Both the position numbers and the translations under genes were made by a program. A DNA stretch of 45,148 bases. It comes from Paenibacillus agricola. GTDB lineage: Bacteria; Bacillota; Bacilli; Paenibacillales; NBRC-103111. Below, one piece after another: positions 17,309-25,667 of the stretch. The stretch is taken from contig NZ_JAAOIW010000030.1 of the NCBI RefSeq assembly GCF_011440305.1, positions 1-45,148 on the forward strand, given 5' to 3'. Each line of letters starts with the position of its first letter. Positions within the stretch are counted from its first letter, which is position 1. The notes under the pieces are model-generated. The model saw only the letters and a list, made by a program, of their open reading frames with translations, did not search any database and was not told where the DNA came from.

Positions 17309-18735
17309 TACAGCACTCCCTCTGATGAGGATGGCTTGGTCGCTATCCCGTTCGTAGCTCCAAACTTTTTGCGATGTAGATAATGGCCGGAGCCGGGCAT
17401 CCCAACAAATTCCTTGTCACGAATCACGAACTCCCCGCGCACAAGCACAGTTATGGGCTCTCCCATGATGTCCATGCCTTCGAATGCATTATAATCCACA
17501 TTCATATGGTGCGTTTCAGCTGAAATTTTACGCCTCACTGATGGATCGAAAATAACGATATCCGCGTCGCTGCCAATAGCAATCGTGCCTTTTTGGGGAA
17601 ATAGCCCGAATAGCTTGGCGCTTGTTGTTGAGATGATATTGACGAATTGATTTAAAGAAATGCGTCCCTTTTCCACGCCCTCAGAATAGAGCACACTTAA
17701 CCGATCCTCGATCATCGGGCCGCCATTAGGGATTTTCGAGAAATCACCCAGACCCAGCTCCTTTTGCCCCTTGAAATTAAACGAGCACTGGTCGGAGCCG
17801 ACTGTTTGGAGGGAGCCGCTGCGAAGTGCATTCCATAACACCTCTTGGTTCCAGGCTTCGCGCAGCGGCGGTGACCATACATATTTAGCGCCTTCGAAAT
17901 TCGTTTTTTCCAAATAGGAGACATCAAGATTCAAATATTGCGGGCATGTCTCTCCATAAATTTGAAGCCCTTTTGCCCGACCCGCTTCGATTTGGCGAAC
18001 CGCCTCGGCGCAGGTCACATGTACAACGTACAGCTGCGAGTCCGCCATACCCGTAAGTGCTACTGCGCGGCCTGTCGCTTCGCCTTCGAGCTCAGGCGGT
18101 CTAGTCAACGCATGATAGATGGGCTCCGTTCGCCCCGCCGCCAAGGCTTCGTTCACGAGAAAGTCGATGACATCCCCATTCTCCGCATGCACCATAACCA
18201 GTGCACCTTGCTCTTTGGCAAGCAGAAGCGTCCGGTAGAGCGTACCGTCATCCGCCTGAAGCACATTCTTGTAGGCCATGAATACCTTTAAGGAGCTTAT
18301 GCCTTCCTCATGGATGATGCGGGGCAGCTCGGTTAATACGGTTTCGGTTACTTCCGAGACCATCAAATGAAAGCCATAGTCGATCACAGCTTTGCCGCGC
18401 GCTTTGCCGTGCCAGGTATTTACCGCCTTTTGCAAGGTTTCTCCCTTGGTTGTCAGGCAGAAGTCGATAATTGTCGTCGTACCGCCAAATGCTGCTGCCT
18501 TTGTACCGGTTTCGAAATCGTCCGCGGTCACCGTCCCACCAAACGGCATGTCCAGATGAGTATGAGGGTCAACGCCCCCTGGGAATACATAACAGCCAGA
18601 CGCATCCACCACTTCCGCATCCTGCGCTTCCAGTCCGGTACCAATCATCACAACCACGCCATTATCAATTAGAATGTCACCCAGGTAAGTATCAGCAGCC
18701 GTTACAATCATGCCATTACTTATCAGCTTCTTCAT
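17308..18735 (-). CDS. hydA: Dihydropyrimidinase (D-hydantoinase)
   Basis: A 475-residue cyclic amidohydrolase. The metal ligands are clear: His58-x-His60 (DPHTHLDMPFGG), the carboxylated Lys150 (SSLKVFMAYKN), His183 (MVHAENGD), His238 (YVVHVTC) and the Asp in VGSDQCSFN. Length and motifs fit dihydropyrimidinase. It opens the ring of dihydrouracil/dihydrothymine to the N-carbamoyl-beta-amino acid, the second step of the reductive pathway. AGGTGGT lies seven bases ahead of the ATG at 18735, only two bases from the preA stop, so it is in one operon with preTA. Confidence 0.94.
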   Translation of the reverse strand: MKKLISNGMIVTAADTYLGDILIDNGVVVMIGTGLEAQDAEVVDASGCYVFPGGVDPHTHLDMPFGGTVTADDFETGTKAAAFGGTTTIIDFCLTTKGETLQKAVNTWHGKARGKAVIDYGFHLMVSEVTETVLTELPRIIHEEGISSLKVFMAYKNVLQADDGTLYRTLLLAKEQGALVMVHAENGDVIDFLVNEALAAGRTEPIYHALTRPPELEGEATGRAVALTGMADSQLYVVHVTCAEAVRQIEAGRAKGLQIYGETCPQYLNLDVSYLEKTNFEGAKYVWSPPLREAWNQEVLWNALRSGSLQTVGSDQCSFNFKGQKELGLGDFSKIPNGGPMIEDRLSVLYSEGVEKGRISLNQFVNIISTTSAKLFGLFPQKGTIAIGSDADIVIFDPSVRRKISAETHHMNVDYNAFEGMDIMGEPITVLVRGEFVIRDKEFVGMPGSGHYLHRKKFGATNGIATKPSSSEGVL

Positions 18736-18737
18736 CG

Positions 18738-20024
18738 TTATACCACCTCCGTTTCGGTGTTCAGCCCAGCCAGCAACTGCTGTCGTTCATTCCAACTCAT
18801 CGGTATTTGCCCATTTGCTATTTCCACCATATCGATAGCACCGTCCACCGGGCAAACTATCGAGCACAGGTTACAGCCGACGCAATCCTCCTCGCGCACC
18901 TGCAGGATGGGCTTGCCCGAAATATCGACCACCCGCTCGATGCATTGATGGGAGGCGTCTTCACAGGCAATATGGCATTTATTGCAATTGATACAGGTAT
19001 CCGTATTGATACGGGCGACGACTGCGTAATTCAAGTCCAGGTCGCCCCAATCGGAGTATTTTTCCACCGAACGTCCGACGATTTCCATCACCGAGCCAAT
19101 TCCTTTATCGTCCAGGTAGTTGTTTAAGCCATCGATCATCTCTTCCACGATGCGGAAGCCATGGTGCATAACTGCGGTACAGACCTGGACGCCAGTCGAG
19201 CCCATAAGCATGAATTCGACGGTATCCTGCCAGTTCGATATTCCACCGATGCCGGAAATAGGTATACCAATCCCGGCATGGCGTGCACATTCAGCAACCA
19301 TATTGAGGGCGATTGGCTTGACAGCCGGTCCACAATAGCCGCCATGTGCGCCTTTCCCGGCTATATGGGGAATCGTGTTCCAGGTATGGATATCGACACC
19401 GGCAAGGCTATTAATCGTATTAATCATGGAAATGGCATCCGCCCCACCCCGAACAGCCCCTTTGGCCACGGCTGTGATATCCGTAATGTTCGGCGTTAGC
19501 TTGACGATGACCGGCGTCCGGGCAACCTCCTTGACGAACATCGTCTGCATCTCGACAAGGTCAGGCTGCTGGCCACTTGCTGCTCCCATGCCTCGCTCCG
19601 CCATACCGTGGGGACAGCCGAAATTCAGTTCAAAGCCATCCACGCCGACATCTTCGATGCGTTTTACAATTTCATGCCACTTTTCCCGGGTCGGCTCGAC
19701 CATAATCGATGCAATGAGTGCATGATTGGGAAAACGTTCCTTCGTTTCGTAGATTTCCTTCAGGTTGACATCAAGTGGCCGATCAGATATCAGCTCAATA
19801 TTATTAAAGCCTGCCACCCTCTGCCCTCCGAAATGTACAGCGGCGAAACGTGAGGATGTATTAATGATCGGATCACCGAGTGTTTTCCAGACGGCTCCGC
19901 CCCAGCCCGCCTCGAATGCCCGTTGTACCTGGTAACCTGTATTTGTCGGCGGTGCGGATGCCAACCAGAATGGATTAGGGGACTTGATGCCTGCCAAGTC
20001 TATTCTTAAATCTGCCATAGCCAT
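18738..20024 (-). CDS. preA: NAD(P)-dependent dihydropyrimidine dehydrogenase, PreA subunit
   Basis: A 428-residue protein: an FMN-binding TIM barrel related to dihydroorotate dehydrogenase (residues ~5-320; ASAPPTNTGYQVQRAFEAGW, GFELNFGCPHG, ISGIGGISNW), followed by a C-terminal ferredoxin domain with two 4Fe-4S cysteine sets, CINCNKCHIAC and CVGCNLCSIVCP. PreA reduces uracil or thymine at FMN, with electrons supplied through PreT. This is the split, bacterial form of mammalian DPYD. The first ATG at 20024 and a second two codons later are both possible; AAGGG precedes them. It lies 15 bases after preT. Confidence 0.94.
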   Translation of the reverse strand: MAMADLRIDLAGIKSPNPFWLASAPPTNTGYQVQRAFEAGWGGAVWKTLGDPIINTSSRFAAVHFGGQRVAGFNNIELISDRPLDVNLKEIYETKERFPNHALIASIMVEPTREKWHEIVKRIEDVGVDGFELNFGCPHGMAERGMGAASGQQPDLVEMQTMFVKEVARTPVIVKLTPNITDITAVAKGAVRGGADAISMINTINSLAGVDIHTWNTIPHIAGKGAHGGYCGPAVKPIALNMVAECARHAGIGIPISGIGGISNWQDTVEFMLMGSTGVQVCTAVMHHGFRIVEEMIDGLNNYLDDKGIGSVMEIVGRSVEKYSDWGDLDLNYAVVARINTDTCINCNKCHIACEDASHQCIERVVDISGKPILQVREEDCVGCNLCSIVCPVDGAIDMVEIANGQIPMSWNERQQLLAGLNTETEVV

Positions 20025-20039
20025 CCTACCCTTCTTCAG

Positions 20040-21419
20040 TTAGTTAGACACATTCAAGCTTGCCGACAAACGTTCACGGACGGCTTGGGCTGCACGTTTG
20101 CCTTGCTCCGCCGCCGACACGACCATAGCTTCTCCCTGTCCTGCCCCAAAGGTGATGTCACCTGCTGCATAGACCTTTGGGTTCGACGTCAACCGTGTGG
20201 CTTCGTCTACAAGCACAACGCCGTTGTTATGCGCCAGGCCAAACTGTTCGACCAGAGTCGTGCGCCTTTCCTGGCCGATGGCCTTGACTACCGCGTCAAC
20301 GGGGATCAGAAACTCCGAGCCCTCAATCTGGGAAGGAAGGGGACGACCGTCACGACCTACTTTGCCCGACCATTCCATGCGTATACATTCCAGATGTGTT
20401 ACCTTACCCGCGGCATCGCCAATCACTCGTTTCGGCGCTGTCATCCAGCTGAATTCGACACCCTCCTGCTTGGCAAAATCGTATTCGAAATCATAGGCAG
20501 TCATTTCTTCGCGTGAGCGGCGATACACAATCTTGACCTGCTCCGCACCAAGACGCACCGAGCAGGTTGCGGCGTCAATCGCCGTATTTCCTGCGCCAAT
20601 GACGGCGACACGAGCTCCTTTTAATGCAAAGGATGGCAGCTCCTTCTTCGTCTGCTCGACAAACTCAATGGCATCGTAGACGCCCTGCAGATCTTCGCCG
20701 CCTATGCCAATTGGCGGGACGTATGCCATACCTGCCGCCAATACGATGGCATCATATTCCTCAAGCAGGTAAGCTGCAGCAATATCTTCACCCACTTTAA
20801 TACCGGTGCGAATTTCTACACCAAGCTTCTCAACCTGCTGCACCTCCCAGAGCGAAATCGATTGGGGCAGCCTGAAGGAGACGATACCGTAGGTATCGAG
20901 CCCGCCTGCGAGTGGCTTCGCTTCGTAAACGACGACAGAGAAGCCGTCTACGGCCAGCTCACGTGCCGCTGAAAGGCCGGCTGGCCCTCCACCGATTACG
21001 GCGATCTTCTTGCCGTTGGCCGGCCCCGGCTGGAATAAGGTCGCATCTGTGGCGCGAGCCCAGTCCGTGGCATATCGCTGCAGCATGCCGATCATGATCG
21101 GCGCCGAAGCACCTTTCAGCACACAAGCGCCTTCACAGAGCTCATCCGTTGGGCACACCCGCGCACAGGTGGCGCCAATCGGATTGGCGGTCATGATCGC
21201 CTTGGCTGCGCCTTTAAGGTTATCCGTGGCTATTCGCTTAATAAATGACGGGATGTTGATCCCGGTCGGACAGGCGGTTATACAGGGAGCATCATAACAA
21301 TACAGGCAGCGATTCGACTCCTCGATCGCTGCTTTCTTCGTAAGGGGAGGCTTTGTCTCCGCAAAATTTAGGGCAAATGCTTCGGTCGTCAGCCTGCTAA
21401 GCATTCGGTTTAATTCCAT
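20040..21419 (-). CDS. preT: Dihydropyrimidine dehydrogenase, PreT subunit
   Basis: A 459-residue flavoprotein of the glutamate-synthase small-subunit type. The N-terminal domain binds two 4Fe-4S clusters (Cys38, 41, 46, 50 in CLYCYDAPCITACPTG; Cys85, 89, 95, 99). The FAD motif GGGPAGLSAAREL and the pyridine-nucleotide motif GAGNTAIDAA follow, and a C-terminal KVYAAGD closes the FAD site. PreT passes NAD(P)H electrons to PreA. The RBS AGGAGGTTATCGGG directly precedes the ATG. It is the first gene of the five-gene operon. No regulator gene (for example PucR/PydR type) adjoins. Confidence 0.93.
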   Translation of the reverse strand: MELNRMLSRLTTEAFALNFAETKPPLTKKAAIEESNRCLYCYDAPCITACPTGINIPSFIKRIATDNLKGAAKAIMTANPIGATCARVCPTDELCEGACVLKGASAPIMIGMLQRYATDWARATDATLFQPGPANGKKIAVIGGGPAGLSAARELAVDGFSVVVYEAKPLAGGLDTYGIVSFRLPQSISLWEVQQVEKLGVEIRTGIKVGEDIAAAYLLEEYDAIVLAAGMAYVPPIGIGGEDLQGVYDAIEFVEQTKKELPSFALKGARVAVIGAGNTAIDAATCSVRLGAEQVKIVYRRSREEMTAYDFEYDFAKQEGVEFSWMTAPKRVIGDAAGKVTHLECIRMEWSGKVGRDGRPLPSQIEGSEFLIPVDAVVKAIGQERRTTLVEQFGLAHNNGVVLVDEATRLTSNPKVYAAGDITFGAGQGEAMVVSAAEQGKRAAQAVRERLSASLNVSN

Positions 21420-21668
21420 CCCGATAACCTCCTAAGATAGGATAAGTAAGCATTTGCCTCATGTTAGTATTGATTACACATTCTATATAAATAATAGCTC
21501 CTTTGTGTTATATTTTCTACCTCTGTCCCACAAATAAATGGAATATTCAGATATTTCTGCTTTTAGGTAAATATTCAGGCTATTAAATTGCTCCAGAATA
21601 AGTAAATACTGCTCTTTTAATATACTTAGTGGCGTGTTCTAACATGCCGTTAACTGATTGGAAAGTAT

Positions 21669-21699
21669 AAAAAAAGCATATCGGGAACCGATACACTTT
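21669..21699 (-). terminator. Hairpin with U-tract upstream of preT
   Basis: On the minus strand GTGTATCGG and CCGATATGC pair (six perfect base pairs plus ends, two mismatches), followed by seven Ts. It lies about 250 bases upstream of the preT start. It either terminates the small minus-strand frame at 21744-21899 or acts as an attenuator in a long preT leader. The rest of 21420-21950 shows only AT-rich sequence with several weak -10-like boxes and no clear promoter. Confidence 0.55.
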
Positions 21700-21743
21700 C
21701 TTATCAACTACATTAATTGTTAATGACATGAATAATTCATAAA

Positions 21744-21899
21744 TTATTTTATTTTGTTTATTGTATCCCCTGTGTATAGGTAATCATTAACCTCGGCATC
21801 ATATTTATCAAAAAGCAGTCTAAGGGTCCTATCTATTTGCTCCAGATATTCTAACAGGTTTCTTTTTAGCAATCTAGCAATTGAGAAGAAATCATAGCT
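21744..21899 (-). pseudogene. Coding-like minus-strand fragment, 51 codons, no start
   Basis: Between an in-frame TAG and a TAA lies a frame encoding FFSIARLLKRNLLEYLEQID followed by RTLRLLFDKYDAEVNDYLYT and a short tail. It looks like genuine protein (amphipathic helix, balanced composition) but has no ATG/GTG and no RBS; a TTG at 21872 is the only possible start. A terminator-like hairpin follows 45 bases after the stop. I read it as the 3' end of a lost gene, or an unannotated short protein. I do not recognise the family. Confidence 0.35.
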
Positions 21900-21956
21900 C
21901 TATTTTTGTGTTAGAGTGAATAGGCAAACAGATCAAATTCAAGGAGCTGATTGATT

Positions 21957-22361
21957 GTGTCCTTAAAAATAACTCCCTACCTCATGATGGAAAGCAACAC
22001 TAGAGAAGCCATCCAATTTTATGAGGACGCACTGGATGCCAAGGTGATCCATATGATTACCTACGGAGAGATGCCAGCACCGATGCCTTTCCCTGAGGAG
22101 CTCAAGCATCTTGTTTCCCATGCCATTCTGCAAATTGGTGAATCCCACCTGATGTTCTCCGATTCGCCAGGCCAGCCCGTCCAAACCGGCAATAAAGTAA
22201 GCCTTAGCATTTCAACAAATGATGCAGAAAAAGCCAAGCAAATCTTTGATGCTTTGCAGCAAGGCGGTAAAGTGGTTTGGCCGTTAGAAGCAACCGCGTT
22301 TAGCCCCGCTTTTGGTACCGTGTTGGACAAGTTCGGCATTACTTTCACCATAGTTGCTTAA
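21957..22361 (+). CDS. VOC-superfamily (glyoxalase/PhnB-like) protein
   Basis: About 134 residues with the PhnB-like VOC pattern: LKITPYLMMESNTREAIQFY at the N-terminus, GEMPAPMPFPEELKHLVSHA mid-protein and KVVWPLEATAFSPAFGTVLD towards the end. The typical metal-ligand positions are only partly kept, so metal dependence is unclear. Catalytic role unknown. AAGGAG at 21941-21946 is ten bases from the GTG at 21957 and only four from an in-frame TTG at 21951; I prefer the GTG. It stands alone and ends one base before a 24-bp palindrome. Confidence 0.82.
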   Translation: MSLKITPYLMMESNTREAIQFYEDALDAKVIHMITYGEMPAPMPFPEELKHLVSHAILQIGESHLMFSDSPGQPVQTGNKVSLSISTNDAEKAKQIFDALQQGGKVVWPLEATAFSPAFGTVLDKFGITFTIVA

Positions 22362-22415
22362 AATTAATGGCCAAAACCGTCAGGAAAGATATCCTGACGG
22401 TTTTGGCCATTAATT
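22362..22415. terminator. 24-bp perfect inverted repeat after the VOC gene
   Basis: The arms 22362-22385 and 22392-22415 are exact reverse complements (core GGCCAAAACCGTCAGGA) around a 6-base loop AAGATA. It starts one base after the stop codon. There is no terminal T-run beyond the TTTT inside the arm, so it may work as a bidirectional terminator or mRNA-stabilising stem. Confidence 0.75.
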
Positions 22416-22541
22416 ACTACCTATAAATGAGGGTTCTGCTTCATTTTGCAATACCGGCGTATAGATACAAAAGTGAAGGTCTGGATGGTCAACAGGACTT
22501 ACAAAGGAGTTAATACAGCCCTCCTACCGGGCCCATTCATC

Positions 22542-22566
22542 AAAAAAAGCCGCTTGGTCGGCGACT
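22542..22566 (-). terminator. Terminator of the dehydrogenase/isomerase operon
   Basis: On the minus strand AGTCGC pairs with GCGGCT (one G-U) around CGACCAA and is followed by seven Ts. It sits 27 bases downstream of the oxidoreductase stop. The interval 22416-22541 holds nothing else I can name. Confidence 0.75.
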
Positions 22567-22592
22567 TTAAGTGGCTAGAGTGTAACACCTTA

Positions 22593-23663
22593 TCAGCGTA
22601 CGCCTACAAGCTCAGGAAAGAAAACAGGCTTGTTTTGTTCGACGGATTTATAATAGGCATCGATAATATTCATGAAGTAACATCCGTGCTCGGCAGGGGC
22701 CAAAGGCTCCTCGCCAGTCAGGATACAATGCGTAAAGTGTTCGAATTCGTTGATGGATTTGTGAGATGCGCCCAATTTGGGATTAATATCGATGCAGGTA
22801 CCCAACTGCTCTGAAAATATTGTCAGTTCTCCATTCTCATATTTGATACCGCCCTTGGTACCAATCAGCTCATAATAAGCTTTATCTTTTTCAATATTGG
22901 AGGCCCAGCTGAATTCCAAGCTGACCGATGCCCCATTCTCAAGCTTTAAATAGCCGACTGCACTATCTTCAACATTGAAAATCCCATTGCGGTTTCCAAC
23001 GTATCCATTGCGATTTCGCGTCGTGCTATTGGCATAGGTTTGGTGGGCTGCACCTGCGATATAGGAAGGCGTTGGCATTCCCATCAAGTAGAGCACCAGA
23101 TCAAAATAATGAACCCCCAGATCAATCATAACGCCTCCGCCAGCAAGCTGCTTATTCGTAAACCATGTTCCTCTGCCTGGGATGCCGCTTCTTCTGATCC
23201 ATCCAGCCTTCGCTTCATAAATATCCCCAAGAAGTCCGGCTTCAATGTACTCTTTCACAAAAAGAGCTTCTTTTGTAAAACGGTTATTGAGTCCAATCAT
23301 TAGCTTTTTGCCGGATTTGATTTGCGCCTCCGAAATTTTACGGGCATCCGTCCCATTGATCGCTAGCGGCTTCTCACAATGAACATTTACGCCATGTTCA
23401 AGGGCACAAATCGAGATATCCGCATGCAAAAAGTTAGGCGTACACACACTAATCAAATCAAGGTTTTCCTTTTGGAGCATCTCGGTATAATCACTGTAAA
23501 CACCCGGGATGTTATATTTTTCAGCTAGTCGATTGGCGCTAGCCATATTCACATCGCAAATGGCCACAAGTTCAACATGAGGAAGGTTTAAATATCCCGT
23601 TAGATGTTTTTTCTCTGCATTGCTGCCAGCACCTACCAAGCCGTATCTCAGTTTCTTTTCCAT
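22593..23663 (-). CDS. Gfo/Idh/MocA-family NAD(P)-dependent oxidoreductase
   Basis: A 356-residue dehydrogenase. The N-terminal Rossmann domain begins GLVGAGSNAEKKH and carries the family's catalytic/NAD motif CEKPLA near residue 98; the C-terminal alpha/beta domain includes GGVMIDLGVHYFDLVLYL, with the characteristic Asp/His pair. Family members oxidise sugars, inositols or their derivatives; the substrate here cannot be read from sequence. AGGAGAGAGATAAG precedes the ATG. It is the second gene of an operon, 24 bases after a TIM-barrel isomerase, and ends at its own terminator. The pair implies catabolism of a sugar or cyclitol. Confidence 0.9.
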   Translation of the reverse strand: MEKKLRYGLVGAGSNAEKKHLTGYLNLPHVELVAICDVNMASANRLAEKYNIPGVYSDYTEMLQKENLDLISVCTPNFLHADISICALEHGVNVHCEKPLAINGTDARKISEAQIKSGKKLMIGLNNRFTKEALFVKEYIEAGLLGDIYEAKAGWIRRSGIPGRGTWFTNKQLAGGGVMIDLGVHYFDLVLYLMGMPTPSYIAGAAHQTYANSTTRNRNGYVGNRNGIFNVEDSAVGYLKLENGASVSLEFSWASNIEKDKAYYELIGTKGGIKYENGELTIFSEQLGTCIDINPKLGASHKSINEFEHFTHCILTGEEPLAPAEHGCYFMNIIDAYYKSVEQNKPVFFPELVGVR

Positions 23664-23687
23664 CTTATCTCTCTCCTGTTCGAATGA

Positions 23688-24479
23688 TTATCTTTTGAAT
23701 AATAAGGAGTTCATGTATTGAATGGTATAATCGATTCCCTCTTCGCCTAGCTCTCCAGTCCATACCGGAGAATGGGGCTCGATGCTAAGTCCACCTGAGT
23801 AGCCTTTTACACGCAATAGAGAAATGAAGGTTGTCCAGTCGGTTTGGTCCAAGCCTGCTGGCGGGTCATCCACCCTTTTGCCACCGATAATCATCGAGCC
23901 TTTAAGATGTACATGTTTAAAACGGTCTCCCCAGTCCATGGTTTCCTGCAAATAGTCGCCACCTGCATATCTGCTGTGAGAAGGATCGTATTTAATGCCT
24001 AAGTCGGTTAGATGCCCATGGATTATACTCCATGCCACCGGATTATGGACAAAATTTACTTTGCGACAATTATACGAGGATACCTGAACGCCCTTTGTTT
24101 TACCATAATCGATTAGCTGGGAGAAGAAATCAATGGCTGATACACAATTTTCAAAATAAGAACGGCTTTCTACATAATTACATCCAGATACAAAATTCGT
24201 ACATCCTAATTCACTTGCTATATCAATCAGCCTGTAGCAGATCTCTAATTCGTTGTTGATGACTTGCCCTTGCTCATCAATTCTTTGGGATTTCCATCTA
24301 CCAATTGAAGCTATTCTGATTCCATATTGCTTGATCCATTGTTGAATATTGAGCTTATCATTGAAAAAGGCTAATCCATCATTACCTTCATTAATGCAAA
24401 ATTCCAAAAAGTCCAAGCCTTTGGCGCGGGCCTTGCGAAAGCTTTCTTCATTCGGCTGTCCAATAATTCCTAAATCCAA
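23688..24479 (-). CDS. Sugar phosphate isomerase/epimerase-type TIM barrel (IolE/AP-endonuclease 2 fold)
   Basis: A 263-residue xylose-isomerase-like TIM barrel. Visible family positions are KGLDFLEFCINEG, the DPSHSRYAGGD stretch, DRFKHVHLKGS and LSIEPHSPVW, giving the expected Glu/Asp/His/Glu metal ligands. Such enzymes epimerise, isomerise or dehydrate ketosugars and inosose. A TTG start is used: AGGAG lies nine bases before TTG at 24479 and no ATG is nearby. It is the first gene of a two-gene operon with the Gfo/Idh oxidoreductase. No transporter or regulator adjoins, so the pathway is incomplete in the window. Confidence 0.85.
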   Translation of the reverse strand: MDLGIIGQPNEESFRKARAKGLDFLEFCINEGNDGLAFFNDKLNIQQWIKQYGIRIASIGRWKSQRIDEQGQVINNELEICYRLIDIASELGCTNFVSGCNYVESRSYFENCVSAIDFFSQLIDYGKTKGVQVSSYNCRKVNFVHNPVAWSIIHGHLTDLGIKYDPSHSRYAGGDYLQETMDWGDRFKHVHLKGSMIIGGKRVDDPPAGLDQTDWTTFISLLRVKGYSGGLSIEPHSPVWTGELGEEGIDYTIQYMNSLLFKR

Positions 24480-24619
24480 TTGTCCCAGCTCCTATCTCTT
24501 TGAGTGAAATGGGTAATTTCACTTTTCCAATGTATCTGATTTTACCTTCATTGCTGAGATATATCAATATATATATATCAGATTTCGCTAGTCTTTTCGC
24601 TAGTCCTAATGTATAAAGA

Positions 24620-24651
24620 AAAAGCAGCCCTTTAAGACGAGGGCTACTTTT
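24620..24651. terminator. Hairpin between the operon promoter region and uppP
   Basis: AGCCCT/AGGGCT (with flanking A and T runs) forms a compact hairpin. On the minus strand it is followed by TTTTTCTTT; on the plus strand by TTTT. It may be a bidirectional terminator left from another gene or a leader element of uppP. The interval 24480-24787 otherwise has AT-rich sequence, including an (AT)n run near 24560-24580, and no gene. Confidence 0.5.
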
Positions 24652-24787
24652 GAAGTGTACGATGTGCTTATCACGCTAAGCTTCTCCCCTAAGACGAAAC
24701 TGGCTGTGATAGCTATTTCAGTTTTTTCATCCTGCCATGTTAAAATTGGGATGCGTTCATGCAGATTATTAGAGAGAGGGAATGACA

Positions 24788-25585
24788 ATGGATATTTGGA
24801 GTGCGCTTATTTTAGGAATAATCGAAGGCTTAACCGAGTTTTTACCTGTCTCGTCGACGGGGCATATGATTTTAATGGCGGATTTACTGAATTTATCTGG
24901 AGATAAGGTTAAAACGTTCGAGATTGTTGTGCAGCTAGGGGCTGTATTAGCGGTTGCCGTTCTTTATTGGAGAAAGTACGTGGATATGCTTCGCAATTGG
25001 AAAAAAGGCAGATCTTCTGCTGCCCGCCTTAGCTTGGTTCATTTAATGCTTGCAATGATCCCCGCAGTCGTTATTGGGCTCGCTTTACACAGCCTCATTA
25101 AGACCTACTTATTTGGATCCGAAACGGTATTAATTGGCCTTGTTGCTGGTGGTGTGCTAATGATTATTGCTGAACGTCTCGGCAAGAAAGTAACCGCGGA
25201 AACCGTAGATGATATCAGCTATCGTCAAGCCTTTGGGATCGGGCTGTTCCAATGCTTAGCGCTTTGGCCTGGATTCTCGCGTTCCGGTTCTACGATTTCG
25301 GGTGGTATGCTGCTAGGGACAAGCCAAAAAGCGGCTGCTGAATTCACATTTCTGGTATCCGTTCCTATCATGTTCGCAGCATCGGGTTTAGATCTTTACA
25401 AAAGCAGAGAATTGCTGTCTATTGCCGATACGGGCTTCTTCTTGACTGGGCTTGCTTCTTCTTTTATTGTTGGCTTGCTTGCTGTGGTCACTTTTATGAA
25501 GCTGATCAAAAAAATCCGGCTTTCTTGGTTTGCTTACTATCGATTTGTAATCGCCATTTTATATTTCATTTTTGTTGTCAGATAA
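24788..25585 (+). CDS. uppP: Undecaprenyl-diphosphatase UppP (BacA)
   Basis: A 265-residue, multi-spanning membrane enzyme. The two catalytic motifs are present: EGLTEFLPVSSTGH (residues 13-26, with Glu17 and the Ser pair) and PGFSRSGSTISGG (from Pro161, with Arg165). It dephosphorylates undecaprenyl pyrophosphate so that the lipid carrier can be reused for peptidoglycan synthesis, and confers bacitracin tolerance when abundant. The second ATG (24788) is preferred because GAGAGGG lies seven bases before it and almost touches the first ATG at 24782. The gene is followed by the CDF transporter gene with 82 bases between them. Confidence 0.95.
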   Translation: MDIWSALILGIIEGLTEFLPVSSTGHMILMADLLNLSGDKVKTFEIVVQLGAVLAVAVLYWRKYVDMLRNWKKGRSSAARLSLVHLMLAMIPAVVIGLALHSLIKTYLFGSETVLIGLVAGGVLMIIAERLGKKVTAETVDDISYRQAFGIGLFQCLALWPGFSRSGSTISGGMLLGTSQKAAAEFTFLVSVPIMFAASGLDLYKSRELLSIADTGFFLTGLASSFIVGLLAVVTFMKLIKKIRLSWFAYYRFVIAILYFIFVVR

Positions 25586-25667
25586 AGCAATTCCTCACAA
25601 TATTTGCTTAGTTTCTCTGATCTTGATAAAATTCGAGTGTACGATTACATAAGTCTTAGGAGGAACA

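Noticed and set aside
18471-19127. 218-residue plus-strand frame across hydA/preA
   Set aside because: Antisense shadow spanning two real genes; low-complexity composition.
22446-22814. 122-residue plus-strand frame overlapping the end of the Gfo/Idh gene
   Set aside because: Overlaps both the terminator and the C-terminal coding region of the oxidoreductase; no RBS.
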